The notes beneath the pieces were generated by a model. The model did no database searches. It was not told the origin of the DNA and worked only from the letters and a program-made list of their open reading frames with translations. Position numbers and translations under genes: made by a program. This document shows, in pieces, positions 48,520-59,193 of a stretch of DNA of 64,000 nucleotides (positions within the stretch are counted from its first letter, which is position 1; each line of letters starts with the position of its first letter). The DNA is taken from the NCBI GenBank assembly GCA_035235625.1, contig CP141142.1, forward strand, positions 15,282,995 through 15,346,994, in the 5' to 3' direction. Source of the stretch: Saururus chinensis. Its lineage: Eukaryota; Streptophyta; Magnoliopsida; Piperales; Saururaceae.

Positions 48520-49412
48520 TAGAAGAGAGAGTGAAGAGAATGCATGGAGAGAGAAAGAGTGAGGAGAGAGAGAGGATCAGAGAGAGGATCGAAGAGAGAG
48601 GATAGAGAGAGAGGGAAGAGAGACATAGAGAGGGGAGGGAATAGAGAGAAAGAGGGAGGAGAGACAGAGGGGAAGGAACATAGAGAGAGGAGAGGCAAGG
48701 GAAGAGAGAGAGATGAATAAGACAGAGAGAGGAAGAGGAGAGGGAGAGAGAGGGGAGGGAAGAGAGAGGAATTTTATTTAAAATTTTAAATTTTTTTCAT
48801 GTATTCTTATATTTTTCAAATAAAAAAAATAAAATTAAAATAAGAGGGAAGAGAGAGAGGGGAGAGAGAGGATTGAAGAGAGAGAGGAGAGAGAGGGAAG
48901 AGAGAGGAGAGAGAGAGGGAAGGGAGAGATAGAGAGGGGAGAGGTGATAGAAGAGAGAGAGAGGAATAAGACGAAGAGAAGAAGAGGAGAGGGAGAGAGA
49001 GGGGAGGGAAGAGAGAGGAATTTTATTTAAATTTTTAAATTTTTTTCATGTATTCTTATATTTTTAAAATAAAAAAAATAAAATTAAAATAAGAGGGAAG
49101 AGAGAGAGGGGAGAGAGCATCGAAGAGAGAGGAGAGAGAGGGAAGAGAGAGAGGGAAGGGAGAGATAGAGAGGGGAGAGGCGAGGGAAGAGAGAGAGAGA
49201 GAGGAATAAGACGGAGAGAGGAAGAGGAGAGAGAGAGTGAGAGGGGAGGGAAGAGAGAGTGGGGAGGGAAGAGAGAGAGAGAGGAGAGAAGAGAGAGAGT
49301 GAGGAGAGAGAGAAGGGAGGAGAGAGAGGGGGAGGAGAGAGAGGGAAAAGAGGGGGAGGAGAGAGAGAGGGGGGGGAGAGAGAGAGGGAGAGAGGAGAGA
49401 GAGGACATGAAG
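48520..49412 (+). repeat. GA-rich arrays with a 249-bp duplicated block
   Basis: Irregular GAGAGA/GGGA repeats fill 48520-48775, 48842-49018 and 49092-49412. GGAATTTTATTTAAA, an AT-rich stretch and GAGGGAAGAGAGAG recur at 48768 and 49017, so the block has been duplicated in tandem. Minus-strand Ser/Leu/Pro frames here are composition artefacts. Confidence 0.8.
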
Positions 49413-49489
49413 AGTAATTTTTTAAAAAAATTTCAAAATTTTTAAAATAAATTTAATTTTTATTTTAAAATTAATTAAAAAATAAAAAA

Positions 49490-50165
49490 GGTATTAACGA
49501 CGCTGACAAATATACATCGCTAATACCTTTCGTAATAGCGACGTATATCTATATACGTCACTAATACCCTTGAGTATTAGCGACGTATATGTATATACGT
49601 CGCTACTACCCTTCATATTAGTGACGTATATGGTTATATGTCGCTAATATATATATATATATTATTTATTTTAAAATAAAAATATAAAATAGAGAGATGA
49701 GGAGAGAGAGGAGAGAGAGAGAGGAGAGGGAGGAGAGAGAGGAGAGGGAGGAGAGAGAGAGGGAGAGGGAGAGAGAGAGAGGGTAGGAGAGAGGATAGAA
49801 GGGAGAGAGAGGAGCGGATAGGGAAGAGAGAGAGGAGAGGAGGAGAGAGAGAAAGGGGGAGGGCAGAAAGAGAGAGGAGAGGCAGAGGGTAGAGAGGGGA
49901 GGGAGAGAGAGGGGGGTAGAGTGGGGGAGGGAAGAGAGAGAGAGAGAAGAAAGACTGAGGTGAGAGAGAGAGGAGAGGGAGGAGAGGAAGAAAAGAGAGA
50001 GAGAGGAGAAGGAAAGAGGAGAGAGGGAGAGTGTTTTTGCAACGCTTATTACTAAGCGTTGCAAACGATCATAATTGGCGACGTTTAGTAAATGTCGTAA
50101 ATATAATACTTTCGACGTTGTTTGAAATCAGCATTAACAGTATCATTGTTGTGACGCTTAAGTTA
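49490..50165 (+). repeat. Internal subterminal-type blocks around a second GA array
   Basis: TAGCGACGTAT and its complement recur at 49495-49655, followed by GA microsatellite (49690-50030) and then TTGCAACGC/GCGTTGCAAA motifs at 50035-50165. Repeats normally found at element ends lie here mid-element, suggesting that the element was assembled from, or has swallowed, another member of its family. Confidence 0.65.
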
Positions 50166-50199
50166 AGTGTGGCAAATTAAGATCACTATGTGTCGCAAG

Positions 50200-51090
50200 A
50201 AGGAAAAAGCGCGCACACAGTGAGCGCCTTCCTAAAAATTTTGCCGCGCGGGCGTTATATAATCCCCGTCGCGGTCGAAAACACCCGCGCCGGGGTTTTT
50301 CTCTTCGTCTCCTCTTAGTGGGTGCTGGCCCCGTTGTCTTCCGACTACCACCTCCCTCCGCCGTCGACCGCCCACCTGCGTCAGCCACCTCCATCCGCCG
50401 TCAACTGCCCGCCTGCGTCCGCCGCCCTTCCTCTCCCCCGGTTACTCCCTTCCCACTCCGGCTCTCCCCTTCCCCCCTTTCTCGTTTTCATCTCCTCCCG
50501 CTGGGTACTGGCCCCACCTTCTTCAGACTGCCACACCGCGCCACCCATCCTCGCCTCCCTCCGCATTTGACCGCCCGCACCGCCTGCGTCCGCCACCGTT
50601 CCTCGCTCTGGTTGCCCCCTTCCCACCCCCGGCTCCCTCCTTTCTCGTTTTCGCCTCCTCCCGCTGGGTGTTGGCCCCACCGTCTTCCGACCTCAGCACC
50701 GCGCCGCCCGTCGTTGCCTCCCTCCGCCTTTGACCACCTGCCCCAGAGCTAGCACCGCCTGCGACCGCCGCGCTGCCCTTCCCGGCTGCTCCCCTTCTGA
50801 AGCCAGATTTTGGCGAGGAACTGGAGAGTGAGGTGGGAGCTGGAGGGAGGAGGGGGGCCCCCTCTCTCCCCGGATCCCCTCCCTTTGGATTCCGGCGGGG
50901 GGCCGGACACCCCCTCATTCCCACTCCACCCTCTCTCTCCCGGGAGAGAGGGCACCGGAAACACTGGATTCCAGCTCCCCCCTCAGAATCGAGGGCTCCC
51001 CTCCCCTCCCAGAAGCACTGGATTCCTAGCCCTGGGAGGGAGAGAGTGGCTGGAGTCCGGCCCCCTCCCCTCCAGGCTGCCGGGGTTAAT
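50200..51090 (+). repeat. CpG-rich core with three diverged tandem units
   Basis: This block is far richer in G+C and CpG than its surroundings. TCGTTTTCRYCTCCTCCCGC and GGGTRYTGGCCCC recur near 50325, 50508 and 50671, so the first half is a triplicated unit of about 165-185 bp. The second half (50790-51090) has CCCCGGAT and GGATTCCGGC. Several overlapping Pro/Arg/Ser-rich frames of 80-145 codons run through both strands, as GC-rich repeats give by chance; none shows a domain. It could be a captured promoter or leader fragment of a host gene, but the source is unknown. Confidence 0.6.
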
Positions 51091-51622
51091 TTTTTTTAAT
51101 ATTTTAATTATAAGCGTCGCTAAAGCCTATTAATTTTTATTTTATTTTATTTATTAGAGACATTCTAGTGAGCATAGCTAATACATGTAATTTTATTTTT
51201 TTTAAAATATTTTTTATAATAGCGATGCATCAAAAGCGTTGCTAATAATGAATTATTAGCGACACATATAATTATGCGTCGCTAATAATTTATTTTTTAT
51301 TTTTTTAATAAATAATTTTTTTAATGACATATATGTTAACGTCACTAATAATTAGTTATTAGCGACATTACTACTTAAGCGTCGCTAATAACTTATTATT
51401 AACGACATATTTTTTGTTAATAGCGACGCATATTTGTGCGTCGCTAAAAGGCTCTATTAGCAACGTTTTTTGGTATACGTCGCTAATAGGCAATAGCGAC
51501 CCCACTTTTTTGGACGCTTATAGCGACGGTTTTTATGCATCGCTAATAATCATTAGCGACGTTTAAGTGACTGTTAGCGACGTATAAATGCGTCACTATA
51601 AGTCTTTTTTGTTGTAGTGAGA

Positions 51623-52330
51623 GAATGGTGGGTGAACACTTGGTCCACTTGTCATGTATACTGAAACAGAAAAATATTCTCCACTTATCAATTCATGGAA
51701 AATAATGAACAACTTTTTATAGGCAATTCTTCTACTGCCAAGGTGGTGCTCAAGATGACTTTTGGTATGGAACTCACATTCAACAATGTGTTGTATGTGT
51801 TAGAAATTCGAAAGAAATTAGTATCATGATCATTGCTAAGTAAGAATAGGCTCAAATTGGTGTTTGAATTGGACAAGTTTTATTGACTAAGAATGCGATG
51901 TATGTAGGAAAATGGTATCTCAATGAGGGACTTTTCAAGCTCAATTTATTGGTAATATTAAGAATGCTAATACTTCTTCTTCTTATGTAATTGAGTCAGG
52001 TGATGTATGATATAGTAGATCAGGACATGTTATTTATGGTGCTATGAAAAGATTTATTAATATGGAATATCTTCCTAAATTTAATATTGACTCTAATCAT
52101 AAATGTGAGACTTGTATAAAATCAAAATTGACAAAGAAATCATTCCAAAGTATTGAGAGGAATACTAAACCTCTTGAGTTAATTCATAGCAATGCCTGTG
52201 ACTTAAAACTTGTAAAACAATTACTCTCTTATGGAATTATTTCCATTTAGTATGTAAGGTCAAAAGACAATATTGCAAATCCACTAAAGGTTTGAGAAAA
52301 GTGCAAATGAGCAGTTTATCGAGGAGAATG
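51623..52330 (+). mobile_element. Pre-integrase and RNase H remnants of the Copia fossil
   Basis: After the CACTA element the Copia sequence resumes with a stretch like the protease-to-integrase linker (MTFGMELTFNNVLYV near 51755). Next are CETCIKSKLTKKSF and the IHSNACDLK block (52100-52205), the GAG-pre-integrase domain with its zinc-binding Cys pair. Near 52260 it jumps to SKDNIANPL, the end of RNase H, so a large part of pol is absent. Confidence 0.8.
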
Positions 52331-52933
52331 GGCTTTAAGCTTATGCATTAAGAGTCACCATAATGGAAAGCCAACCTAGTTGACTAGAGATCCCAAGATC
52401 TAAGTTTGAAGGGACAACGGGTTTGTAGGAGATTCAAGGGGAATCACTATTGAGATAACATCTCTTCTCCATTCCTATGATGAAATATTGTTGCCTGTAG
52501 AGTGAATTAGGATAAGTTTTACTTTTAATGATTCTTATAGCTTGAATTAATGCAAGTGGGGTATGACAGGATACTCCTAATAAGAATCACCTTTATGAGT
52601 ATGAAGGCCCACTTGTATGAGGATTTTAAGGCTAAATCTTCTAGAGCACTCATAAAAATTAGGTTTAGGGCCCGAAACGAACACAATCATGAGAACCGCA
52701 CTGTATAGGAAATGACTATGTGAATTCTATTGTCTTAGTTTGAACAAATGGCTGAACAGTTCATGACATCATATTCATCGACTAGCCAGTAGACCTGATA
52801 GTTTTCACAAGGGAAAGTTCAAAGCCAAAAACTACCATTCCCTAATGTAGGAACTTTTTGCTATTTTGCTCTTACTTTTTTGTCTGCATTGTTTTGCCTA
52901 GTTAGCCACCTAATTCTCATTCATGTTGGGGAT

Positions 52934-53714
52934 TGTTAAAAAGTGAGTTATCAGCTTTCATGTGAATGAGAACACACATGTGAATTGGTTGTTGGTTATG
53001 AATAGTCCCACATCACCTAAAAGAAAGAGATGATGTTGGTATATAAGGCATAAGTTTGGCCTTTCAAGTTAGGCCCTCGGGCTCTCCCACTTTTGTGGGG
53101 GAGATACATATTGGACCAATACAACCAGGTGGGTTAAACCATGCATGGCATTCCCATCACCGCCGTCCAGGCGGCAGGCTTAGCTCACTTTGGTTTGGTT
53201 TAGTTTGCAAATGCGGCCATCCTAGCTTGGCCGGCCAAGTTAGGTTGGGTCAATGCAATAATTATTTTCAGGGCAAATTCATTTGGTTTTCTCTTATCCA
53301 AAAATGGGTCTGATTTTCTTTCATCCCAAATGTGTTCATTAACATTTGGTTTGGTTCGGTAACATCACCTGGCCAGGTCCTATTCAAATGCTGCATCCAT
53401 TTGAATAGGATAAGTTGTCTTCAATGAGATTTCTTTTGTGTTTTATAAAACACTAAAAATTCTTTTCTGCATCATCCAAAAACTAGATTTATTTACTATT
53501 TTTCTATGAGAGTGACTGCATAACAGTAGTTCGTTGTAGCATGTGGCTGATTGTCTTATCATGGGAGATAGATGCCCAAGTGATCCTAAGCATCATTAGG
53601 GAGGGCGTGCTTCTATCTTAAGCATAGAGCATTCAATGCTTGACTCGATCATCGACTTTTTGACTTTTTATAAGTTTCCTTATTCCCAACAATTGCTAAG
53701 GTGTGGAAATAACA
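52934..53714 (+). repeat. 3' LTR of the 46-54 kb Copia fossil
   Basis: Starts TGTTAAAAAG after a short purine tract (GGGGA) and ends AAATAACA, next to AGTTG. It aligns with the 5' LTR but has an additional block around 53345-53520. Confidence 0.82.
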
Positions 53715-53819
53715 AGTTGCACCTTGTATTTGAAGTAGGAAAACTAGACGTACATGCAATGGGCTTCCTCACATTTGTTTGGTAGTTATGAGTCTTTACC
53801 ACAACGATCAATTACAGAT

Positions 53820-54173
53820 CATATTAGGCTTTGGTGGTATTTATCATGCGCTTCTAGGACTAGAGACTCTTGAAGAATCTTTTCCGTTCTTTGGTTATGT
53901 ATGGAAAGATAGAAATAAAATGACCACTATTTTGGGTATTCACTTAAATTTGTTAGGTATAGGTGCATTTCTTCAAGTATTCAAAGCTCTTTATTTTGGA
54001 GGCGTATATGACACCTGGGTTCCCAAGGGGGGGGGGAGATGTAAGAAAAATTACCAACTTGACCCTTAGTCCAAGTGTTATATTTGGTTATTTACTAAAA
54101 TTTCCCTTTGGGGGAGAAGGTTGGATTGTTAGTGTAGACGATTTATAAGATATAATTGGGGGCCATGTAAACA
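53820..54173 (+). pseudogene. psbC: Nuclear copy of chloroplast psbC (NUPT), fragment
   Basis: Translation gives [20 protein letters not shown], then [18 protein letters not shown] and [20 protein letters not shown], the middle of CP43, the photosystem II core antenna protein. Only about 118 of some 460 residues are present. The frame shifts at a G run near 54030-54039 and there is a stop just after the VSVDDL motif, followed by IIGGHV and then unrelated sequence. Several residues differ from the highly conserved plastid protein. It is therefore plastid DNA moved to the nucleus some time ago, not a working gene. It lies about 100 bp right of the Copia element. Confidence 0.92.
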
Positions 54174-54219
54174 AATCATAGAAAGAAGATTGTAACATTA
54201 ATTAATCGAATAGCTAAGG

Positions 54220-54303
54220 CTCTTTGTGGATTTGAACTACCATCTTGTCTTGAAGAAGGATATGATACAATATAAATGCCCTACTAATTGAGCTAAAGGG
54301 CCG
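54220..54303 (-). other. Degenerate tRNA-like sequence
   Basis: On the minus strand GGCCCTTTAGCTCAATTAG has box-A character, and AGTTCAAATCC followed by AAAGAGCC has box-B and acceptor character; the acceptor arms pair with one mismatch. The T stem does not pair well and no anticodon arm is clear. It may be a decayed organellar or nuclear tRNA gene, but I could not assign an isotype. Confidence 0.25.
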
Positions 54304-54736
54304 TTCAAAATTCCATAAAGAAACATTAAAATTGGGAGTAGCTAGATTTCACAAATGCTTACAAATTAGAGATAATAAATTGATTGATGACGACTCTAAT
54401 TAAATCAACAATCATCACTCCTTAAATCTCCAAATTAGTCATCAGTAAGATACATTTTGCAATTGTAATTTTCCTACAAACAACAAAGGCAAAGTACATG
54501 AAATGTAATACAAGGAGCATAGATTTGGCTTACAAATGACACCAACAAAATTTGGTGGTTTCTTTTCATTAAAAGAAGCCTTTAAGGGATCAGAGTCATC
54601 TATCTATAGGATTGATTGCAGATTATGAATACTCCCAAGGACCCACTACGTATCCACCCGACTCACATCCACAACTAAGAGAAAAGGAAATAGTCTTATA
54701 TATGAAACACTTTTATATCTGAAAAGGAAATAAGTA

Positions 54737-54933
54737 CTCCCCTTGTTTCATATTAATAGCTCCATTTGGATAAATAATGGTTCTTATTGAATGATGGAAC
54801 CCACAAACTAAGAGAAAATGAAATAGTCTTATATCTGAAACACTTTTATATGTACTCAACTACTTAAATTGAGCTAAATGGAGCTGGGACAGACTTTTTT
54901 ATAAATGGAGCTATTGATATGAGAAAGAGGGAG
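54737..54933. mobile_element. Stowaway-like MITE
   Basis: The left end CTCCCCTTGTTTCATATTAA and the right end TTGATATGAGAAAGAGGGAG are imperfect inverted repeats of about 30 bp, both including AATAGCTCCATTTA-like sequence. CTCCCTC-type ends of about 200-bp elements are typical of plant Stowaway (Tc1/mariner) MITEs, which duplicate TA; TA is present on the left and AA on the right. Confidence 0.65.
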
Positions 54934-56460
54934 AACTATACAATTAAAGTTATAAAATGAAGCAAGAATGTGATACTAGTGTATTATAATGAGACCCATT
55001 TATATGCACTGAGTGCATGGATTGCCCATATACATTAGGAAGAAACATTTTACTGCAACTTAAAGATTTGGTTTCCGTTGGAAAACTTGTTGGCATATGT
55101 AATTCTTCAAACTTACAGTAACATGAATGACGAAAATGATCAAGGTTAGTATTCAATATTGTGTCATTGAGATATATTTTTGTCCTCCCCTTGGTGCTTG
55201 CCATCCAATAGTTGGCTGCCTCTCGGTATAGAATCCTATCCTTGCGAACTAGGACAATGCTTTTACTCTCCTTGGATGCGGACTCTTTCATGCAAAGAAA
55301 ACTCCTACAAACCACATAAACTGTATATGAAAAAAATATTGTAGAATATTTAAAGATGGTATGTAGAGAGGTGCTTGGGTGCAATATATCTCTCCCCACA
55401 AAAGTGAGGTGATGACCCAAAGACCTATCTCGTAAGACCAAGATAGGCTCTTATTTACGAAAGAGTTTTTTATGCTCCCTGAGTTTATGAGCCTAATATA
55501 AGCCACAAATAAGAAAATGCCATGTTGCAAAGAGATGGCATAATAGACGGAGACGGAGGATTCAACTTCTGTTAACGCCATATTTACTTTCCCTCCATTA
55601 TCTCACACACAAAAAAATTCCCGACTTTTCTCATCACCAGAGACTACTAGTGCCAGGCCTTTTTTCCATCACTGGAAACTGCTGGAGATGGACTCTGGTA
55701 CCGGAGATTACCACGCCTGATTGGGTAGCTCAACTCGTTTGTATATCTTTGCTCCCACTCCCGTTCCAGCTAAAACAGTAATAAGTTGAATCATATGTAT
55801 GTCAAGAATGATTTCCCATAAGCTCTAAACTGAAGAGAACAACCTAATGCATTTAAGGCTCTAACAACCGAGAAGCATTACTCACAAAAAACAGCCAATG
55901 ACTAAGCACAAAAAATGGATTTAAATGCATCCAAAAGTCAGGGAGATTTAGAAAAACACATTGATGGGGCTCCATAATTGAGAAAAGTCATGTATGAAAC
56001 TGATGCTCAAACTACTTAAATATATCATTTAAACATCGAGTAGCAAGACATTAGAGTTATATCCTTGAAGTGAAGGGATTGAAATAAACAAATCTAGAGT
56101 GTGCATTTGGTCTTTCTTAGAAGATTGGCTTTTTTTTATTTTTTGGACTAAAAGTCCTTTGGCTGTTGGTCGCCATGGAGGGAAGATAGGAGGGAATGCT
56201 TGATCTTGGCCATGTATAATTAAATTAGGATTTAGTTATTATCAAAAGGTATTTTACAGTGATTAGGATGCTATTCTTATTGGTCTTAGGTTAATATTAG
56301 AAGTCAATTCTACTTAGAAGTTCTATTAGCAAAAGGATTAGGATTTTCAATTGCACATAAATATGTTGGGGCTATGCCCTATTTTAATAATTCAGAAATT
56401 AGTTAGTTTACTTTAATTTTATCGTTTCATTGAACTAGAAGCGAAGTTAGTGCAGGTCAC
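54934..56460. other. Intergenic stretch with two unassigned minus-strand frames
   Basis: Open frames at 55441-54950 (163 codons) and 55581-55288 (97 codons) overlap in different frames on the minus strand. The longer contains SKESKSIVLVRKDRILYREA, which reads like ordinary protein, but I recognise no domain, and no splice structure could be built. Both may be chance or parts of a decayed gene. The rest of the stretch holds nothing I can name. Confidence 0.25.
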
Positions 56461-56465
56461 TAGCG

Positions 56466-56688
56466 TTGACTCACTGCCCGTTCTCCTTCCCTCCACCTAT
56501 GATGAGGATAGTTAGGTCACCCTTCTCCTCCCTTGTGAAGATGAAGATCAGGCGCACCAGCAGATTATGCACTCCAAGCCCCCTCACCATCTCGATGATA
56601 ATGATTTTAACCCTTTCATCGCTAGCAATTTGCTCCTCCATGAATCCCTAGACAATGCGGGCTTTGTTTTGGCCAAGCATCCACCATA
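56466..56688 (+). other. Coding-like stretch left of the TR-GAG element
   Basis: A plus-strand reading contains CEDEDQAHQQIMHSKPPHH and ends FVLAKHPPY directly at the CCAAG target duplication. The composition is less AT-rich than the neighbourhood. With the GC-rich stretch at 60026-60300 on the other side it may represent one older unit opened by the insertion. No family recognised. Confidence 0.25.
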
Positions 56689-56693
56689 CCAAG

Positions 56694-57509
56694 TGTCACG
56701 GGGACAAACTAGCATACACTGATTCGCCCTCGTGATGGCCTGACTACTCCACGCAACCAGCTTTCCCACTCATATGTGCAAGGGAAACGCAAGAAAACAG
56801 CAGCAACAAGCCACAAGTCATCTCTGGTGCAAGGGCTCCTCCCAAGCTACATTTTAGTCCGTCAAAATACAATGGCAGGGAGATGGCAAGGCTGATGCAC
56901 CAAACTGAAAACTCTCTCTCAGCATCCTGGTTTGCTGTGCATGAACAAATCGGTCTCCAATCATCCGAAATCAGCCATGGCCACCCTTGCACTCTCCCTT
57001 AAATAGACTCAGCCTAATTGGGCTGTCCTAATGCTAGTAGAAGTTACATAACCCACCCATACAAGAAGTCTCACCCTGACCAACTCTCTCCCCCTAAGCA
57101 AGCCGCCCTAGTCCAAATCAGGAAACCAAAGGGAGTCCTTATTTGACTAGGAGTCCAGCGCCCTGCTGCTCCAAGAGTCCGATCAGTACAGGGAACTTGC
57201 TGCCCCAACTCCAACTTGAGCAAGGATTGCAACTACCCTGCATAAGTGAATCATGTCCGCCTTAGGAGTCCGTCCCTAAGTGTTTGTGGTACCCAGCTCG
57301 CCACTGGAGTCCTGTCTGCACAAGGACTCGTCCTCAACCTGCTCCACAAGGTGAGTAACCCATATGGAACATCTCCAACGCTGCTCTAGCATCCGTCCAT
57401 GCCCAAAGGGCTGCCGAGTCTGTCCGTCACCCATGCTAGCTTGGCTGTCCACTTCCAAGTTAGGGGATAGCCACCCCCTTTTCTCATCTGCCAAATTATG
57501 GGGCTAATA
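56694..57509 (-). repeat. Left (3') LTR of the TR-GAG element
   Basis: Begins TGTCACGGGG and ends GGGGCTAATA. It matches the right LTR along its whole length with scattered differences. Confidence 0.93.
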
Positions 57510-57789
57510 GGCGTCCCCCACTTGATTCTTCAATGCCCTCATCGAAGCCCTTAACTTCCCAGGTGCACCTATTGAAGCTCTTAAGCATTCCGCCTCGCTG
57601 AACCCATCAAGCAAGTAGCCAACACTTCCCATCATACCATGACCAAGTCACCTACCGCCCAACCTAAGTCATCCTTAGGCGAGGTTTGGGTAACACCTGC
57701 TGCCCCCCAATCCTGTGAACCTCTCCATCAGTCCACCCCTTAGCTGCTTTGATTAGCCAAGGCTTGGGGAGTCCACTCCCCTTCTTCCT

Positions 57790-58950
57790 TCAAATCCTCA
57801 ATGACCCGAAGCTGCCCCCTTGGATGGGGACTCCAGCAACTGAACACATCCCATTCGTTGCAAAGGACTCATTCGGGCTAGCTCCTCATGCTCGGATTCC
57901 TCCTTCTCCTCTTTAGCGACAAGTGCATTCAGCCTTTCCCATTTTGGACAGACTTTTAGCACGGTGTGGCCTATCGCATATGAAACAGCCACCACCTTCA
58001 TTTGGCTGGCCCAGCTGCTCGCTATCCTTGAATTTGCCCCCATTGCCACCCTTTCTGCCCTCCTTGCAGACAACTTCCCTTCCCCGTTCTTCTTCTCTGG
58101 CTTAGCGGAAGTTTGTTTAAAATCCGCTAAGCAGTCCGCCACTGCAATTGCTGCAGGACGGTCCTCCACTTCCCTCCGTCTCAGCTCATTCTGAGCCCAA
58201 CTTTGCAGGCCTGACGTGAAGTAGAAGAGCTTGTCATCCTCCGTCATGTTTGTCACTCCCAAAATCAGTGATTGAAACTCCTTAACATAGTCCCAGATTG
58301 CCCCCGTAGGTCTGAGGTTCCTCAACGCCTCTCGAACTATCCAAGACACGTTTTTGGGAAGGAACTGTGCCTACAACTCCCTCTTGAACGTATCCCACAT
58401 CCCTATCTTTAGCCAACCCGCAGTTGCATCATCCTCTAACTGCGTCAGCCACCACAACATTGCATCTCCCTCAAGATATATTGCTGCCACCGTGACCTTC
58501 TCTCCCTCTAGGGTATGGACCAGTGTGAAGTAGCTTTCCATGTCCCAAAGGAAGTTACCGATCTCCTTGGCAACTCACGCCCCCACATACACCTTCAATT
58601 CAGGCACCTTTGCCTTCTTTGCGACCTGCTGAGATGAGGACTCGCCCCCATCTCGGGATGGAGTGTTGATGACTACCTGCTTTAGCACCTCCACTTCATT
58701 CACTAGCTTGCTAAACTTCATTGTCGCTGCATCCTCAACCTTTTGCACTCGCTACCTGATATAGTCCGTTGTTGAAGCCACATCAGCCACTAATGTGGTG
58801 AGATAGGCTGCCCCTTCAGCCATCCCGCCTTCTTGAGATTTGTCAAGGTCTGGATACTCGCTAGTCAAAGAGAGCCAGCCGCTCTTGAATATCACATAGA
58901 GAGCATTGGACTTCAGACAACGTCCTGTTTGTTGTGGCCATTGCATCCAC
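57790..58950 (-). mobile_element. Gag of the TR-GAG element
   Basis: The minus strand shows the Retrotrans_gag order. First comes an LWDMESYFTLVHTLE-like start near 58580, then a LEGDAMLWW block near 58460. Next is VREALRNLRPTGAIWDYVKE and then KLFYFTSGLQSWAQNELRR. A zinc-knuckle-like segment follows, then ERLNALVAKEEKEESEHEEL, the acidic tail seen after the knuckle in plant Ty3/gypsy gags. The open part runs 58349-57798; the element as a whole is broken. Confidence 0.88.
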
Positions 58951-59193
58951 CCTCACTTCAATCTCAGCAATCTGAGTCAACATCGAGCCTACCACCAGAG
59001 CTCTCTGTTGTACTAGCAACTCATCAAGGTAAGGACCTCATCAAGGATCTCCGATCTGTCTGTCCAGCAACAACCCGTCAAGGACTTCCACCTCTTCTGG
59101 GTATCCCAGCGATTCAGTAACCTTCAACATACTCCGTCGCCAAGTCCTTACAAAGCTTTCACCTCCTTTGGGGATCCCGGCAATGGAACCAAC

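Larger units (their letters stand above)
47884..51619 (+). mobile_element. Complete-ended non-autonomous CACTA transposon
   Basis: It begins CACTACAACAAAATG and ends TTTTTTGTTGTAGTG, so CACTACAAC and GTTGTAGTG are inverted termini. A 3-bp target duplication AGA lies at 47881-47883 and 51620-51622. CACTA ends and a 3-bp duplication define the En/Spm superfamily. Both subterminal regions (47900-48290 and 51100-51610) are packed with TTAGCGACGC and GCGTCGCTAA, often as back-to-back inverted pairs that can form hairpins. In the superfamily such subterminal repeats bind the element's own protein. The interior has GA-rich arrays, a duplicated 249-bp block, internal copies of the subterminal motif, and a CpG-rich core (50200-51090). 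No transposase is present. It sits inside the Copia fossil. Confidence 0.93.
46222..53714 (+). mobile_element. Copia LTR retrotransposon fossil, opened by a CACTA insertion
   Basis: A 5-bp target duplication AGTTG flanks the element (46217-46221 and 53715-53719). The LTRs are 46222-46816 and about 52934-53714; both carry TATATAAGGCATAAG and share GGTTGGGTCAA and AGGGAGGG blocks, but they have diverged clearly. Inside are gag (from about 46974, with a zinc-knuckle-like CYVCNKQCN near 47700), a pre-integrase segment with CETCIKSKLTKK near 52110, and then the end of RNase H (SKDNIANPL near 52265). Most of integrase and all of reverse transcriptase are missing. Old, with many breaks. Confidence 0.88.

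Noticed and set aside
48483-50064. Minus-strand Ser/Leu/Pro frames up to 132 codons
   Set aside because: Same cause: GA arrays of the complete CACTA element read in all frames.
50318-51133. Several Pro/Arg-rich frames on both strands as a captured gene
   Set aside because: They overlap one another in the CpG-rich tandem repeat and show no recognisable domain; kept as a repeat, not as coding sequence.
53779-54148. psbC as a working gene
   Set aside because: Only a quarter of the protein is present, with a frame shift and stop; it is a nuclear plastid insert.
54950-55581. Host gene in two overlapping minus-strand frames
   Set aside because: No domain recognised and no consistent exon structure; left as unassigned.
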